Position numbers and translations under genes: made by a program | Assembly: GCA_022402565.1 (NCBI GenBank) | Contig: JAKRSC010000002.1 | Coordinates: forward strand, 1 to 60,909 | From: Hydrotalea sp. | GTDB taxonomy: Bacteria > Bacteroidota > Bacteroidia > Chitinophagales > Chitinophagaceae | Direction: 5' to 3' | DNA length: 60,909 bases | The notes under the pieces: model-generated | What the model was told of the DNA's origin: nothing | Databases searched by the model: none | Seen by the model: the letters and a program-made list of their open reading frames with translations, nothing else | Shown here: positions 50,692-59,686 of the stretch, piece after piece | Numbering within the stretch: the first letter of the stretch is position 1 | Layout of the letters: each line of letters opens with the position of its first letter

Positions 50692-51111
50692 ATGAAAAAA
50701 CAAGTGGCTGTTTTTAGGAAAGAGCATTTTAATGCTGCTCACCGTTTGCACAATGCACAATGGGATGAGAAAAAAAATGCTGAGGTGTTTGGAAAATGTA
50801 ACAATGCATATTTCCACGGCCACAACTATGAACTCATTGTTCAATTGAAGGGTGAAATTGATCCAGATACAGGTTATTTAATGGATATGAAAGTGCTAAG
50901 TGACCTTATCAAAAAACATGTACTAGATCATTTAGACCACAAGAATTTAAACTTGGAAGTGGAGGTCTTTAAAACATTGAATCCCACTGCTGAAAATATT
51001 GCTGTAGTGATATATGAATGGCTTCGACCGCATATATCCTCACAAATTGACCTGAAAATAAAATTATATGAAACAGAACGAAACTTTGTTGAATATCCGG
51101 CTGAATGGTAA
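50692..51111 (+). CDS. queD: 6-carboxytetrahydropterin synthase / PTPS family protein, copy 2
   Basis: This is a second 139-residue QueD/PTPS paralogue with the same active-site residues: KEHFNAAHRLHN, KCNNAYFHGHNYEL (catalytic Cys and zinc His) and DHLDHKNLNLEVEVF. The ATG at 50692 is chosen; a TTG at 50677 is also in frame. The end overlaps the folE start by 44 bases if FolE begins at 51068, so the two are translated together. Pairing with FolE, which makes its substrate, is biologically sensible. Confidence 0.9.
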   Translation: MKKQVAVFRKEHFNAAHRLHNAQWDEKKNAEVFGKCNNAYFHGHNYELIVQLKGEIDPDTGYLMDMKVLSDLIKKHVLDHLDHKNLNLEVEVFKTLNPTAENIAVVIYEWLRPHISSQIDLKIKLYETERNFVEYPAEW

Positions 51112-51790
51112 TGACCAAATTGAGTTGAGCGATTTGCTGATTGAAGAAATGGGCGATAACCATGTAAGCACTTCAATAGATACACCAATGCGTGAGGATG
51201 CTTTTGTGTTATCTGATGAAGAAAAGATGAAAAAAATTGAATTCCACTTCCGTGAAATCATGGAGACATTGGGATTAGATTTGAATGATGATAGCTTACG
51301 TGGAACGCCAAAGCGAGTTGCGAAGATGTATGTGAAGGAAATCTTTAGTGGATTGAATCCCGACAACATGCCTAAAGTAGCAATGTTCCAAAATAAATAT
51401 CGCTACAACGAAATGTTGGTTGAAAAGAATATTTCTTTCTACAGCAATTGTGAACACCATTTTGTTCCAATTATGGGTAAGGCACATATTGCTTATATCT
51501 CAAATGGAAGTGTAATTGGCTTAAGCAAATTGAATCGTATTGTAGAATATTTTGCTAAGCGTCCGCAGGTGCAAGAGAGAATGACTATTCAAATTGCAAA
51601 CAAGTTAAAAGAGATTCTTGGTACAGAAGATGTAGCAGTTGTGATAGATGCAAAACACTTATGTGTTTCTAGCAGAGGAGTGGAAGACGATAGCAGTAGC
51701 ACTGTAACTGCATACTATGGTGGTCAATTTCAAAACCAAGCCAGCAAAGATGAATTTTTGAAGTACGTTGAAATGAAAACAACTTACTAG
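51068..51790 (+). CDS. folE: GTP cyclohydrolase I
   Basis: This enzyme converts GTP to dihydroneopterin triphosphate, the precursor for folate and for both QueD paralogues encoded upstream. The 240-residue product has the zinc site in YSNCEHHFVPIMGKAHIAYI and HLCVSSRGVED, and LSKLNRIVEYFAKRPQVQERM. The first 40 residues are poorly conserved, and the start is uncertain: 51068 overlaps queD2 by 44 bases, while an ATG at 51149 would avoid overlap. A terminator follows at 51813. Confidence 0.96.
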   Translation: MKQNETLLNIRLNGNDQIELSDLLIEEMGDNHVSTSIDTPMREDAFVLSDEEKMKKIEFHFREIMETLGLDLNDDSLRGTPKRVAKMYVKEIFSGLNPDNMPKVAMFQNKYRYNEMLVEKNISFYSNCEHHFVPIMGKAHIAYISNGSVIGLSKLNRIVEYFAKRPQVQERMTIQIANKLKEILGTEDVAVVIDAKHLCVSSRGVEDDSSSTVTAYYGGQFQNQASKDEFLKYVEMKTTY

Positions 51791-51812
51791 TTTCATATGA
51801 TGTTGTGTGTTG

Positions 51813-51842
51813 AGCCGAAGTATTAGCTACTTCGGCTTTTTC
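51813..51842 (+). terminator. Terminator after folE
   Basis: A perfect 10-base stem AGCCGAAGTA/TACTTCGGCT with a 5-base loop is followed by a T-run. It sits directly before the fabD -7 box. Confidence 0.93.
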
Positions 51843-51845
51843 ATT

Positions 51846-51853
51846 TACTTTTG
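51846..51853 (+). promoter_or_regulatory. Promoter -7 box of fabD
   Basis: TACTTTTG is an exact TAnnTTTG match, 18 bases before the fabD ATG at 51872. Its -33 region would lie inside the folE terminator. Confidence 0.5.
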
Positions 51854-51871
51854 GCTCTTAACTTAATAATT

Positions 51872-52753
51872 ATGAGTAAGCGTGCTTTTATTTTTCCTGG
51901 TCAAGGCGCTCAGTTCACAGGTATGGGAAAAAGCCTTTATGATCAATTTAATCAGGCAAAGGAATTGTTTGAAACTGCAAATGAAATATTAGGTTTTAGA
52001 ATTAGTGATATTATGTTTTCGGGAACGGATGAGGAGCTGAAGCAAACAAATGTTACTCAGCCAGCCATCTTTATTCATTCTGTTGTTACATTCAAATGTT
52101 TGGCAGAAGGTAAACCTGATATGGTTGCAGGTCATTCATTGGGTGAGTTTTCTGCATTGGTTGCTAATGAAACGTTGAGCTTTGAAGATGGTTTGAAGTT
52201 GGTTCAGGCAAGAGCAAATGCAATGCAACATGCTTGTGAAACCGATCCGGGTACCATGGCAGCAGTATTGGGATTGGCAGACGAAAAAGTAGAAGAAATT
52301 TGTAGTCAGATTGAAGCAGTTGTTGTACCTGCGAATTACAATTGTCCAGGACAACTAGTTATTAGTGGAAGTATACAAGGTGTACAAGAAGCTTGTGAGT
52401 TGTTAAAAGCGGCAGGCGCTAAACGTGCTTTAATACTTCCAGTAGGTGGGGCTTTTCATAGTCCATTGATGGTGCATGCAGAAGAAGAATTAACAATGGC
52501 CATTGAGAAAGCTTCTTTCCATCATCCTATTTGTCCTGTTTATCAGAATGTAAAATGCAAACCTATTCGTAGACCTGAGGAAATTAAAGTGAATCTATTG
52601 CATCAGTTAACAGGTGCTGTTAGGTGGACACAAAGCATTCAATCAATGGTGCAAGATGGTGCAAGTGAGTTTGTAGAGTTTGGTCCGGGTAAAGTGTTAC
52701 AAGGACTGGTACAAAAAATTCACAAAGAAGCTATTGTTTCAGGAAAAGGATAA
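51872..52753 (+). CDS. fabD: Malonyl-CoA:ACP transacylase FabD
   Basis: This enzyme loads malonyl groups onto acyl carrier protein for fatty-acid synthesis. The 293-residue alpha/beta hydrolase-like enzyme has the oxyanion motif FIFPGQGAQFTGMGK and the nucleophile Ser in VAGHSLGEFSALVA. The catalytic His is in LPVGGAFHSPLM, and FVEFGPGKVLQGL lies at the end. The ATG at 51872 gives the normal N-terminus MSKRAFIFPGQG. It stands apart from other fab genes and converges on the TPR/prfC pair. Confidence 0.96.
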   Translation: MSKRAFIFPGQGAQFTGMGKSLYDQFNQAKELFETANEILGFRISDIMFSGTDEELKQTNVTQPAIFIHSVVTFKCLAEGKPDMVAGHSLGEFSALVANETLSFEDGLKLVQARANAMQHACETDPGTMAAVLGLADEKVEEICSQIEAVVVPANYNCPGQLVISGSIQGVQEACELLKAAGAKRALILPVGGAFHSPLMVHAEEELTMAIEKASFHHPICPVYQNVKCKPIRRPEEIKVNLLHQLTGAVRWTQSIQSMVQDGASEFVEFGPGKVLQGLVQKIHKEAIVSGKG

Positions 52754-52755
52754 AC

Positions 52756-53073
52756 TTACATATCTTCTAGTAACTCATCATAGGCTGCACGCAGTTCATT
52801 AAAAGCATGGTTATCGCCGGCTTTCTTAGCTGCTTGTAGCCCTTTTTCATACCAACCCTCTGCTTCTTGCGTTCTATTCAGTGATACCAGTAGTTTGGCA
52901 ATATGATAATACGAACCAACGTATTCGGGATTGCGTAATAATAGTTTTTCAAAAAGTTCAACCGCATCCTGCGCTTTATTTATTTTGATGTATTCTAAAG
53001 CAAGTGCATGTTGCAAAAAATCGTCGGTAGGATTTTTCTCAAGTAGTGCCAATAAAGTAGGGATACGATCCAT
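52756..53073 (-). CDS. Small TPR protein
   Basis: This 105-residue cytosolic protein consists of about two and a half tetratricopeptide repeats (FLQHALALEYIKINKAQDAVELFEKL, VGSYYHIAKLLVSLNRTQEAEGWYEKG) and lacks a signal peptide. It starts 6 bases after the prfC stop and is probably co-transcribed. A small adaptor role is likely; no partner can be named. Confidence 0.8.
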   Translation of the reverse strand: MDRIPTLLALLEKNPTDDFLQHALALEYIKINKAQDAVELFEKLLLRNPEYVGSYYHIAKLLVSLNRTQEAEGWYEKGLQAAKKAGDNHAFNELRAAYDELLEDM

Positions 53074-53079
53074 AAAAAA

Positions 53080-54663
53080 TTATTTGTGGACTTCACTGGT
53101 GAAATGGAACGTAATGTCTTTGTTATTTGAAATTTCTGTTTGCAGGAACCACTCACTTTGAGCCAAATAAACTGGTAAGCCATCTTTATCTTCTGCTGCA
53201 TTTTGTTGCTTGAATCGGAGGAAAGTATCCAGCGTTTCTTTCTTTTCAGCGGTGAGCCAGCATGCTTTATAAAATGGAAGTGATCTAAATTCACAAGCTG
53301 CGCCATATTCTTGTAAGAGTCTGTATTGAATCACTTCAAATTGAAGTTCACCAACACAACCAATGATCTTTTTATTACCTCCAAATTGCGTGAATAATTG
53401 TGCTACACCTTCATCGGTTAACTGACTAATTCCTTTTTCCAATTGTTTAGTCTTCATAGGATCTTTATTGATCAACTCTTTAAAGATTTCCGGAGAGAAA
53501 GTTGGAATGCCTGTAAAGAAAAATGATTCACCTTCTGTGAGTGTATCTCCAATTTTGAAGTTACCTGTATCAAACAAACCTACCACATCACCTGGATAAG
53601 CATCTTCAATAATATCCTTGCTGCGGGCTAAGAACGAATACGGATTGCTGAATCTGATATCCTTTTCTAAACGCACATGTTTGTAGTACGTGTTTCTCTG
53701 AAACCGTCCACTGCACACCCGCATAAACGCAATACGATCGCGGTGTTTCGGGTCTAAGTTTGCGTGAATTTTAAAAATAAATCCACTGAATTTATCTTCT
53801 CCTACATCTACTGTTCTTTTACTCGTAGGTCTGCTTCTTGGTTTCGGTGCAATACGAATGAAGGTATCCAGCATTTCTTTTACTCCAAAATTATTCACCG
53901 CACTACCAAAGAATAGAGGCGCTTTTTTAGCATCTAAGTATTCTTCTACATGCAGTTCACCATGAACAGCATTAATTAATTCAACATCTTCTCTCAATTG
54001 CGCAGCATCTTTCTCACCAATTGATTTGTCCAAAATGGCATCATCGAGGTGGTTGATATGCACGGTATGATCGGTTGCTTTTGTATGCGCATCAAATAGT
54101 AATAAGCTTTGGGTATCTAGGTTATACACCCCTTTGAAATCCTTTCCACTATTGATTGGCCAAGTCATTGGGTGCAGCGAAATATTCAATTCCTTTTCAA
54201 TTTCATCTATTAAGTCAAAAGGATTTTTACCATCGCGGTCCATTTTATTCACAAAAACAATAACAGGAGTATCGCGCATGCGACAAACTTCCATCAGTTT
54301 TCTTGTTTGGTCTTCCACACCATTCACGCTATCAACTACAAGAATAACACTATCAACAGCAGTCAAAGTTCTGTAGGTATCTTCTGCAAAGTCTTTGTGA
54401 CCAGGTGTATCTAATAGGTTAATCAAATGATCATTGTATTCAAATGTCATTACACTCGTAGCCACACTAATTCCACGCTGCCTTTCAATTTCCATAAAGT
54501 CACTGGTAGCATGTTTCTTGATTTTGTTGCTTTTTACCGCACCAGCAGTCTGAATGGCACCTCCAAAAAGAAGGAGCTTTTCAGTTAATGTAGTTTTACC
54601 AGCATCGGGGTGCGATATAATAGCGAAGGTTCTCCTGCGGTTGATTTCTCTTTCGAATTTCAT
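53080..54663 (-). CDS. prfC: Peptide chain release factor 3
   Basis: This translational GTPase removes RF1/RF2 from the ribosome after termination. It has 527 residues, normal length. The G-domain motifs are [17 protein letters not shown] (G1), [12 protein letters not shown] (G2), [13 protein letters not shown] (G3) and [13 protein letters not shown] (G4). The later [19 protein letters not shown] and [12 protein letters not shown] mark RF3 rather than EF-G. It heads a two-gene unit with the small TPR protein. Confidence 0.97.
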   Translation of the reverse strand: MKFEREINRRRTFAIISHPDAGKTTLTEKLLLFGGAIQTAGAVKSNKIKKHATSDFMEIERQRGISVATSVMTFEYNDHLINLLDTPGHKDFAEDTYRTLTAVDSVILVVDSVNGVEDQTRKLMEVCRMRDTPVIVFVNKMDRDGKNPFDLIDEIEKELNISLHPMTWPINSGKDFKGVYNLDTQSLLLFDAHTKATDHTVHINHLDDAILDKSIGEKDAAQLREDVELINAVHGELHVEEYLDAKKAPLFFGSAVNNFGVKEMLDTFIRIAPKPRSRPTSKRTVDVGEDKFSGFIFKIHANLDPKHRDRIAFMRVCSGRFQRNTYYKHVRLEKDIRFSNPYSFLARSKDIIEDAYPGDVVGLFDTGNFKIGDTLTEGESFFFTGIPTFSPEIFKELINKDPMKTKQLEKGISQLTDEGVAQLFTQFGGNKKIIGCVGELQFEVIQYRLLQEYGAACEFRSLPFYKACWLTAEKKETLDTFLRFKQQNAAEDKDGLPVYLAQSEWFLQTEISNNKDITFHFTSEVHK

Positions 54664-54945
54664 GCCTTTAAGATCGAATGTTCTGAAAATGAGCTACTTT
54701 TATCAAGTAGGCGGGCAAAGTTACTCGATGGCTGTGAATGCGTCGGAAAAAATAAAATTTCCTACTCATTTCATTAGTTCTTCTACTTTTTAGCACCTTT
54801 TTGGAAGGGCATCCTTGTAAACGATTTATGAGTATCAGAAAAAATCATCTTCATTGAGTGTCAACTTTTTTATCAGCAAAAAACTAAAAAATATTTACTG
54901 ATAATTATCAGCTTGTTTTTTTAGCGCACCACTTATTTTTATTGC

Positions 54946-57519
54946 ATGTTACCTTTTGTTGCCCATACTTCTACCATTGAACAAGTAATCCAAGAAGTAC
55001 ATAGTTCATTGCATGGAATTTCTAGTCAAGATGCTTCCGCCCGCATCCAGCAATTTGGAAAAAATAAACTAGTCGACAAGCATAAAAAATCGGCCTTCAG
55101 TTTATTTATTCAACAGTTCAAAGACTTCATGATTTTAATTCTGATTGCTGCGGCTGTTATTTCTGGTTTTGCTGGCGATACAACAGATACTGTCATTATT
55201 TTAATCATTGTATTGCTAAACGCGTGCATAGGTTTTGTGCAAGAGTATCGTGCTGAGAAAGCTATGGAAGCTTTGAATAAGTTAGCAGTTACTTATGCCA
55301 ATGTGTTGCGCGATGGTATTGTGGTGCAGGTATTATCAGAAGATTTGGTGCCAGGCGATTTGGTTTTACTAGAAGCTGGTATGGTTGTTCCCGCCGATAT
55401 GCGCATTATAGAATCTTTTGCATTGCGAGTGGAAGAAGCTTCATTAACAGGTGAATCGTTAGCGGTTGATAAATCGACTGTTGCCTTAGTAGATGATGAA
55501 ACACCTTTAGGCGATCGGATCAATATGCTGTATAAAGGAACCCTTATTAGTGCAGGGAGAGGAAAGGCTATTGTTGTTGCAACTGGCATGGATACCGAAC
55601 TCGGGAAGATTGCCCACATGTTGCAGTTGAAAGAAGTAGCCACGCCTTTGCAGCAAAGAATGACTGCCTTCGGAAAAAAATTATCATATATCATTCTGTT
55701 CATCTGCTTAGTACTTTTTGTAAGCGGATGGTTAAGAGGAGAAGACCCAGCAACTTTATTGTTATTGTCCATCAGTTTAGCCGTTGCTGCTATTCCTGAA
55801 GCATTGCCTGCATTAATCACCATTGCATTATCGAGGGGAGCATCTAGATTATCGAATCAGCAAGTACTCATTAGAAAACTACCTGCAGTAGAAACCTTGG
55901 GGTCTGTCAGTTTTATTTGTACAGACAAGACTGGAACGTTAACGCTCAATAAAATGAAAGTGGTGGATGACAAGGAAATTTTGAGAGCGTCCTTTGAATC
56001 AAACATCAGCTTATTTCAAGCAGCACAATTATTGAACCAAGATGTATCATGGAGTGAGCAAGAAGGCATGAAAGGGGAAGCCACTGAGTTAGCTTTGGTG
56101 CAGCATGTAAGTGCAGAATACACACAAGTTTGGTTTGATAAATTTCTTCAAACTTATCCGCGTGTTTCTGAAATACCATTTGATTCTGATAGAAAATGTA
56201 TGACCACGGTGCATGCAGTGCAGGATAGATTTTTAGTCATTACGAAAGGAGCAGATGAATCCGTTGCCGCACTGTTACATAATGCAGAAGAAAGATCGCT
56301 GTTAAAAGAGCTTGCTTTGAATTGGGCGAAAGAAGGTAAGCGTGTTATTACCTATGCATATAAGTGGTTAGATAAAACTGAAGTGAATCAAACTGATCTG
56401 GAGAGTCAGTTGCATTTACTAGGATTGGTAGCATTAATGGATCCGCCTAGACCAGAAGTGAAAGAAGCTATTGCTCATTGTAAGCGTGCGGGAATAACAC
56501 CTGTTATGATAACTGGCGATCATCCAGCTACAGCGGCAGCTATTGCGACTGAAATTGGATTGTTAACAGAAGGCGGTATTGTTATGACTGGAAAAGAGCT
56601 GACTAATATGGACAGCGAAGCGTATTTAAATCAAGTTGAACGAACAGTTGTATATGCTCGAGTAAGTCCAGAACAGAAATTACAAATAGTTCAGTCGCTA
56701 CAAAACAAAGGTCATTATGTTGCCATGACAGGTGATGGAGTAAATGATGCACCATCGTTAAAAGCATCCAATATTGGGGTAGCCATGGGTATCAATGGAA
56801 CAGATGTAAGCAAAGAAGCGGCACATATGGTTTTATTAGACGATGCCTTCACCAGTATTTTGCTTGCAGTAAAAGAAGGGAGACGAATTTTTGATAATAT
56901 CAGGAAGTTTGTAAAATACATCATGACCTGTAACGGTGCTGAAATCTGGACCATTGCAATAGCGCCATTACTTGGACTACCTATGCCTTTACTGCCAATA
57001 CATATTCTGTGGATTAATTTAGTAACGGATGGACTTCCAGCATTGGCTTTAGCCAATGAAAGAGCTGAAAAGAATGTGATGCAGCGTCCGCCTCGTCCTG
57101 CCAGTCAAAGTATTTTTGCCGATGGTATTGGGTACCATATTATTTGGGTAGGTATTTTAATGGCTGCAGTCACTTTATTCACGCAATACTTTCATTATTC
57201 AAAAGACAGCAACCTTCCATGGCAAACTATGGTATTCACAGTATTATCACTTTCTCAATTAACGCACGTTATGGCTATTAGAAGCGATCGAAGATTTTTA
57301 TTTCAGCAAGGATTGTTTTCAAACACATCTTTGTTCATCATTGTCATGCTCACATTTGGCTTACAAATGATGGTCATTTACGTACCCTTCTTCAACACCA
57401 TTTTCAAAACACAGCCACTCACCATGGAACAGTTATTCTTTTGCATTGGTATGGCCATGATCGTATTTCATGCGGTTGAAGCAGAAAAGTGGATGAAGCA
57501 GATATTTGTGAAAAAATAA
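54946..57519 (+). CDS. Calcium-type (P2A) cation-transporting P-type ATPase
   Basis: This 857-residue ion pump of the SERCA/PMCA-like group exports divalent cations, probably Ca2+, across the inner membrane. The actuator domain has SLTGESLAVDKS, and the phosphorylated Asp lies in ICTDKTGTLTLNKM. The nucleotide domain has a TKGAD motif, and the hinge is MTGDGVNDAPSLKASNIG. About ten membrane segments are visible, with the M4 ion-site motif AIPEALPALITIAL and M5/M6 region ILWINLVTDGLPALALA. A cation N-terminal domain (1-60) is present. The PP-loop gene follows 4 bases later and may be co-transcribed. Ion choice is inferred. Confidence 0.93.
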   Translation: MLPFVAHTSTIEQVIQEVHSSLHGISSQDASARIQQFGKNKLVDKHKKSAFSLFIQQFKDFMILILIAAAVISGFAGDTTDTVIILIIVLLNACIGFVQEYRAEKAMEALNKLAVTYANVLRDGIVVQVLSEDLVPGDLVLLEAGMVVPADMRIIESFALRVEEASLTGESLAVDKSTVALVDDETPLGDRINMLYKGTLISAGRGKAIVVATGMDTELGKIAHMLQLKEVATPLQQRMTAFGKKLSYIILFICLVLFVSGWLRGEDPATLLLLSISLAVAAIPEALPALITIALSRGASRLSNQQVLIRKLPAVETLGSVSFICTDKTGTLTLNKMKVVDDKEILRASFESNISLFQAAQLLNQDVSWSEQEGMKGEATELALVQHVSAEYTQVWFDKFLQTYPRVSEIPFDSDRKCMTTVHAVQDRFLVITKGADESVAALLHNAEERSLLKELALNWAKEGKRVITYAYKWLDKTEVNQTDLESQLHLLGLVALMDPPRPEVKEAIAHCKRAGITPVMITGDHPATAAAIATEIGLLTEGGIVMTGKELTNMDSEAYLNQVERTVVYARVSPEQKLQIVQSLQNKGHYVAMTGDGVNDAPSLKASNIGVAMGINGTDVSKEAAHMVLLDDAFTSILLAVKEGRRIFDNIRKFVKYIMTCNGAEIWTIAIAPLLGLPMPLLPIHILWINLVTDGLPALALANERAEKNVMQRPPRPASQSIFADGIGYHIIWVGILMAAVTLFTQYFHYSKDSNLPWQTMVFTVLSLSQLTHVMAIRSDRRFLFQQGLFSNTSLFIIVMLTFGLQMMVIYVPFFNTIFKTQPLTMEQLFFCIGMAMIVFHAVEAEKWMKQIFVKK

Positions 57520-57523
57520 TACT

Positions 57524-58183
57524 ATGAAAACTAAAAGAGCCATCTTTAGTTGGAGTGGAGGTAAAGACAGTGCGTATGCCTGTTGGTTGGCCAAGCAAAT
57601 GGGCTACGAAATTGTGGGCTTGCTGAATGTGATGAATGAAACCGGCCAACGTTCGCGCTCGCATGGATTACCTGCGGAGGTTTTACAAAAGCAGGCAGAA
57701 CTGGTTGGCTGTCATATTCATTTAATTGAAAGCTCCTGGGAGGATTATACCACCAAGTATGTGCAGGCTTTGCAGTATTTAAAAGATGCCTGGGATGTAG
57801 ATGTATGTGTATTTGGCGATATCGATTTAGAAGAGCACAAACAATGGGAAGAGACTGTTTGCAAGCAAGCTGGATTAGAAGCTGTGTTGCCACTTTGGAA
57901 AATGGAGCGGCGTGTTTTGGTGTTGCAAATGATTGAAGAACATTGGGAATCAACTATTATTAGTTGTCAAGCTAAAATGGGCATTGAATTTTTAAGTAAG
58001 AAATTAGATGTAGCACTGGTGCAAGAATTAGAACAAATGGGAGTAGACCCATGTGGCGAATTAGGGGAGTTTCATACAGTAGTGACTGCTTGTCCATTGT
58101 TTACCCAACCTCTACAGTTACAATGGAAAGAAAAAGAAGTGCATAATGGGTATTGTTTTGTTGCTGTAAATGTGTTGAAATAA
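57524..58183 (+). CDS. Dph6-like PP-loop ATP pyrophosphatase
   Basis: This 219-residue adenine-nucleotide alpha-hydrolase is of the diphthine-ammonia ligase type. The PP-loop is FSWSGGKDSAYACWLA (residues 8-23), followed by GLLNVMNETGQRSRSHGLP, VFGDIDLEEHKQWEETVC and the family C-terminal block GVDPCGELGEFHTVVTACP. Bacteria lack diphthamide, so its substrate is unknown; related proteins amidate or adenylate small substrates. It is placed 4 bases after the P-type ATPase gene. Confidence 0.88.
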   Translation: MKTKRAIFSWSGGKDSAYACWLAKQMGYEIVGLLNVMNETGQRSRSHGLPAEVLQKQAELVGCHIHLIESSWEDYTTKYVQALQYLKDAWDVDVCVFGDIDLEEHKQWEETVCKQAGLEAVLPLWKMERRVLVLQMIEEHWESTIISCQAKMGIEFLSKKLDVALVQELEQMGVDPCGELGEFHTVVTACPLFTQPLQLQWKEKEVHNGYCFVAVNVLK

Positions 58184-58562
58184 TGGCGTCTATATGTGCC
58201 CACAAAACTTTGTGAAAGCCTGTTGATAAGTGATTAGGGCAATATTTTATTGAATCAATTATAAATCTTACATTCGGAATATTGTAATTCTGGTATGAGC
58301 ATGAGCAAAGATGAAAATGGTTAGCAGAAATCTGGAATTACAAGAATATACTGCCCAACTTACATAATGTGCATGTTTAGTTGTTTCAGTCTTGTGTGAC
58401 TGAGAGTAGCGTAGCTGTGGAGTTGGGAGGGGATTACTAAAAAAATTAAAAATAGTATATAGCTGATTTATTGATATCCTTGCTTGATTTGCTATGAAAA
58501 AATTATAAGTAGTGCGCAAATTAATGAGTTAGCAGTAAGTGTAACAGACGACACCAACAACA
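58184..58562. other. Non-coding stretch before the right-edge cassette, with attC-like inverted repeats
   Basis: No credible gene is present. Visible structure: a 9-base inverted repeat TTGTAATTC/GAATTACAA (58282-58290 and 58335-58343), and a 76-base structure from GCCCAAC (58353-58359) to GTTGGGA (58422-58428) enclosing CAGTC/GACTG. The latter has the size and outer-box form of an integron attC site (RYYYAAC...GTTRRRY) with the last base off. The boundary repeat GTTAGCAGTAAGTGT lies at 58528-58542. Confidence 0.4.
58528..58542. repeat. Left inverted repeat of the right-edge gene cassette
   Basis: GTTAGCAGTAAGTGT matches the reverse complement of 60844-60858 at 14 of 15 positions. The two copies lie just outside the first and last of four overlapping genes, as expected for cassette boundaries. 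Confidence 0.6.
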
Positions 58563-58958
58563 TTGAAGGACAGAAATAAACATAGAATATTGACCTTTTT
58601 TATTGCGATTGTTTGGCTCGCAAACGGACTATTTTGTAAAGTCCTAAATTTTGTTCCAAGACACGAACAAATTGTTGCAAGAATTTTAGGTAATGACTAT
58701 TCAAGAACCTTGACAATTTTAATTGGACTTTCGGAAATCGTGATGGCAATTTGGATTTTGACAAAGCTTAAAGCAAAATTCAATGCTATTACACAAATGA
58801 CAGTTGTGGCGACTATGAATATTTTAGAATTCATTTTAGTTCCTGACCTATTGCTTTGGGGCAGACTAAATTCTGTTTTCGCTTTTCTATTTATTGCATT
58901 GGTCTACTACAATGAATTTGTGTTGAACAAAAAACTTAACCTGCAATCTCAGAAATGA
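58563..58958 (+). CDS. DoxX-like small membrane protein
   Basis: This 131-residue protein has four predicted membrane helices (ILTFFIAIVWLANGLFCKVL, LTILIGLSEIVMAIWILTKL, MTVVATMNILEFILVP, SVFAFLFIALVYYNEFVL). Its first helix (WLANGLFCKVLNFVPRHEQIV) fits the DoxX-like group. An in-frame TAA at 58542-58544 leaves a TTG at 58563 as the likely start. The stop overlaps the DUF2071 gene (ATGA). Base composition and codon use look lower in G+C than the genes to the left. Function unknown. Confidence 0.7.
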   Translation: MKDRNKHRILTFFIAIVWLANGLFCKVLNFVPRHEQIVARILGNDYSRTLTILIGLSEIVMAIWILTKLKAKFNAITQMTVVATMNILEFILVPDLLLWGRLNSVFAFLFIALVYYNEFVLNKKLNLQSQK

Positions 58959-59686
58959 ACTTTTTGAAAAATCACCCTTTTGCTGTTGAAGCATTCTTTG
59001 ATAGTTCAATAGTTCTGACTTTTGCTGTGCCAAAAGAACAGGTTGAAGACTTAATCCCAGAGTGCTTAGAACTTGACACTTTCCAAGACAAATGGGCTTT
59101 CATTGCAGTTGCAATGGTTCAGACAAGAAATCTACGACCTAAAGGTTTTCCGGAATTTATGGGCAATGACTTTTTTTTGATTGGTTACAGAATTTTTGTT
59201 CGTTATACAAATAAAGCAGGAAAACGATTAAGGGGTTTATACATTCTAAAATCCGAGACCGACAAAAAGAAAATGGAGTTTTTAGGTAATTTATTCACCC
59301 ATTACAACTATACGACCACAGACATTACAGTAAAAATTGATGATGGATTAAAAACTATTAGTTCAAAAAAATCAAAATTTGAATTAATAATTGAGCAAAC
59401 AGATAGAGAAGTAAGTATTCCAAATGGTTCGCCATTTACTGATTGGAAAGATGCTAGAAAATTTGCAGGCCCTTTACCACATACATTTACTTACAACAAA
59501 GAAAACGGAACTGTATTAATTATTGTAGGCGTTCGACAAAATTGGAAACCCGAACCAATTAAGATAAAAAGTTATAAAGTTGATTTTATCAATTCTTTAA
59601 AACTTAAAAATGTAGTATTGGCAAATGCATTTGAAATAACAAACATTCCTTACTATTGGAAAAAAGGCAAATTAGAAAAATGGTAG
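58955..59686 (+). CDS. DUF2071 family protein
   Basis: This 243-residue cytosolic protein is of the DUF2071/YqjF type, which has an acetoacetate-decarboxylase-like fold. It shows the N-terminal pattern FAVEAFFDSSIVLTFAVPKEQVE, then AFIAVAMVQTRNLRPKGFPEF and FLIGYRIFVRYTNKAGKRLRG. It overlaps the upstream gene by 4 bases and the methyltransferase start by 7, so all are translationally linked. No catalytic residue can be assigned with confidence. Confidence 0.75.
   Translation: MNFLKNHPFAVEAFFDSSIVLTFAVPKEQVEDLIPECLELDTFQDKWAFIAVAMVQTRNLRPKGFPEFMGNDFFLIGYRIFVRYTNKAGKRLRGLYILKSETDKKKMEFLGNLFTHYNYTTTDITVKIDDGLKTISSKKSKFELIIEQTDREVSIPNGSPFTDWKDARKFAGPLPHTFTYNKENGTVLIIVGVRQNWKPEPIKIKSYKVDFINSLKLKNVVLANAFEITNIPYYWKKGKLEKW

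Noticed and set aside
54946-57519. Unusual Ala in the M4 motif (PEALPA instead of PEGLPA) of the P-type ATPase
   Set aside because: Ala at this place is found in many bacterial P2A ATPases, and all catalytic motifs are intact.
58268-58519. Minus-strand open frame of 83 codons in the gap before the cassette
   Set aside because: It has no recognisable domain, no promoter box and atypical composition, and it lies over inverted repeats; it is more likely non-coding.
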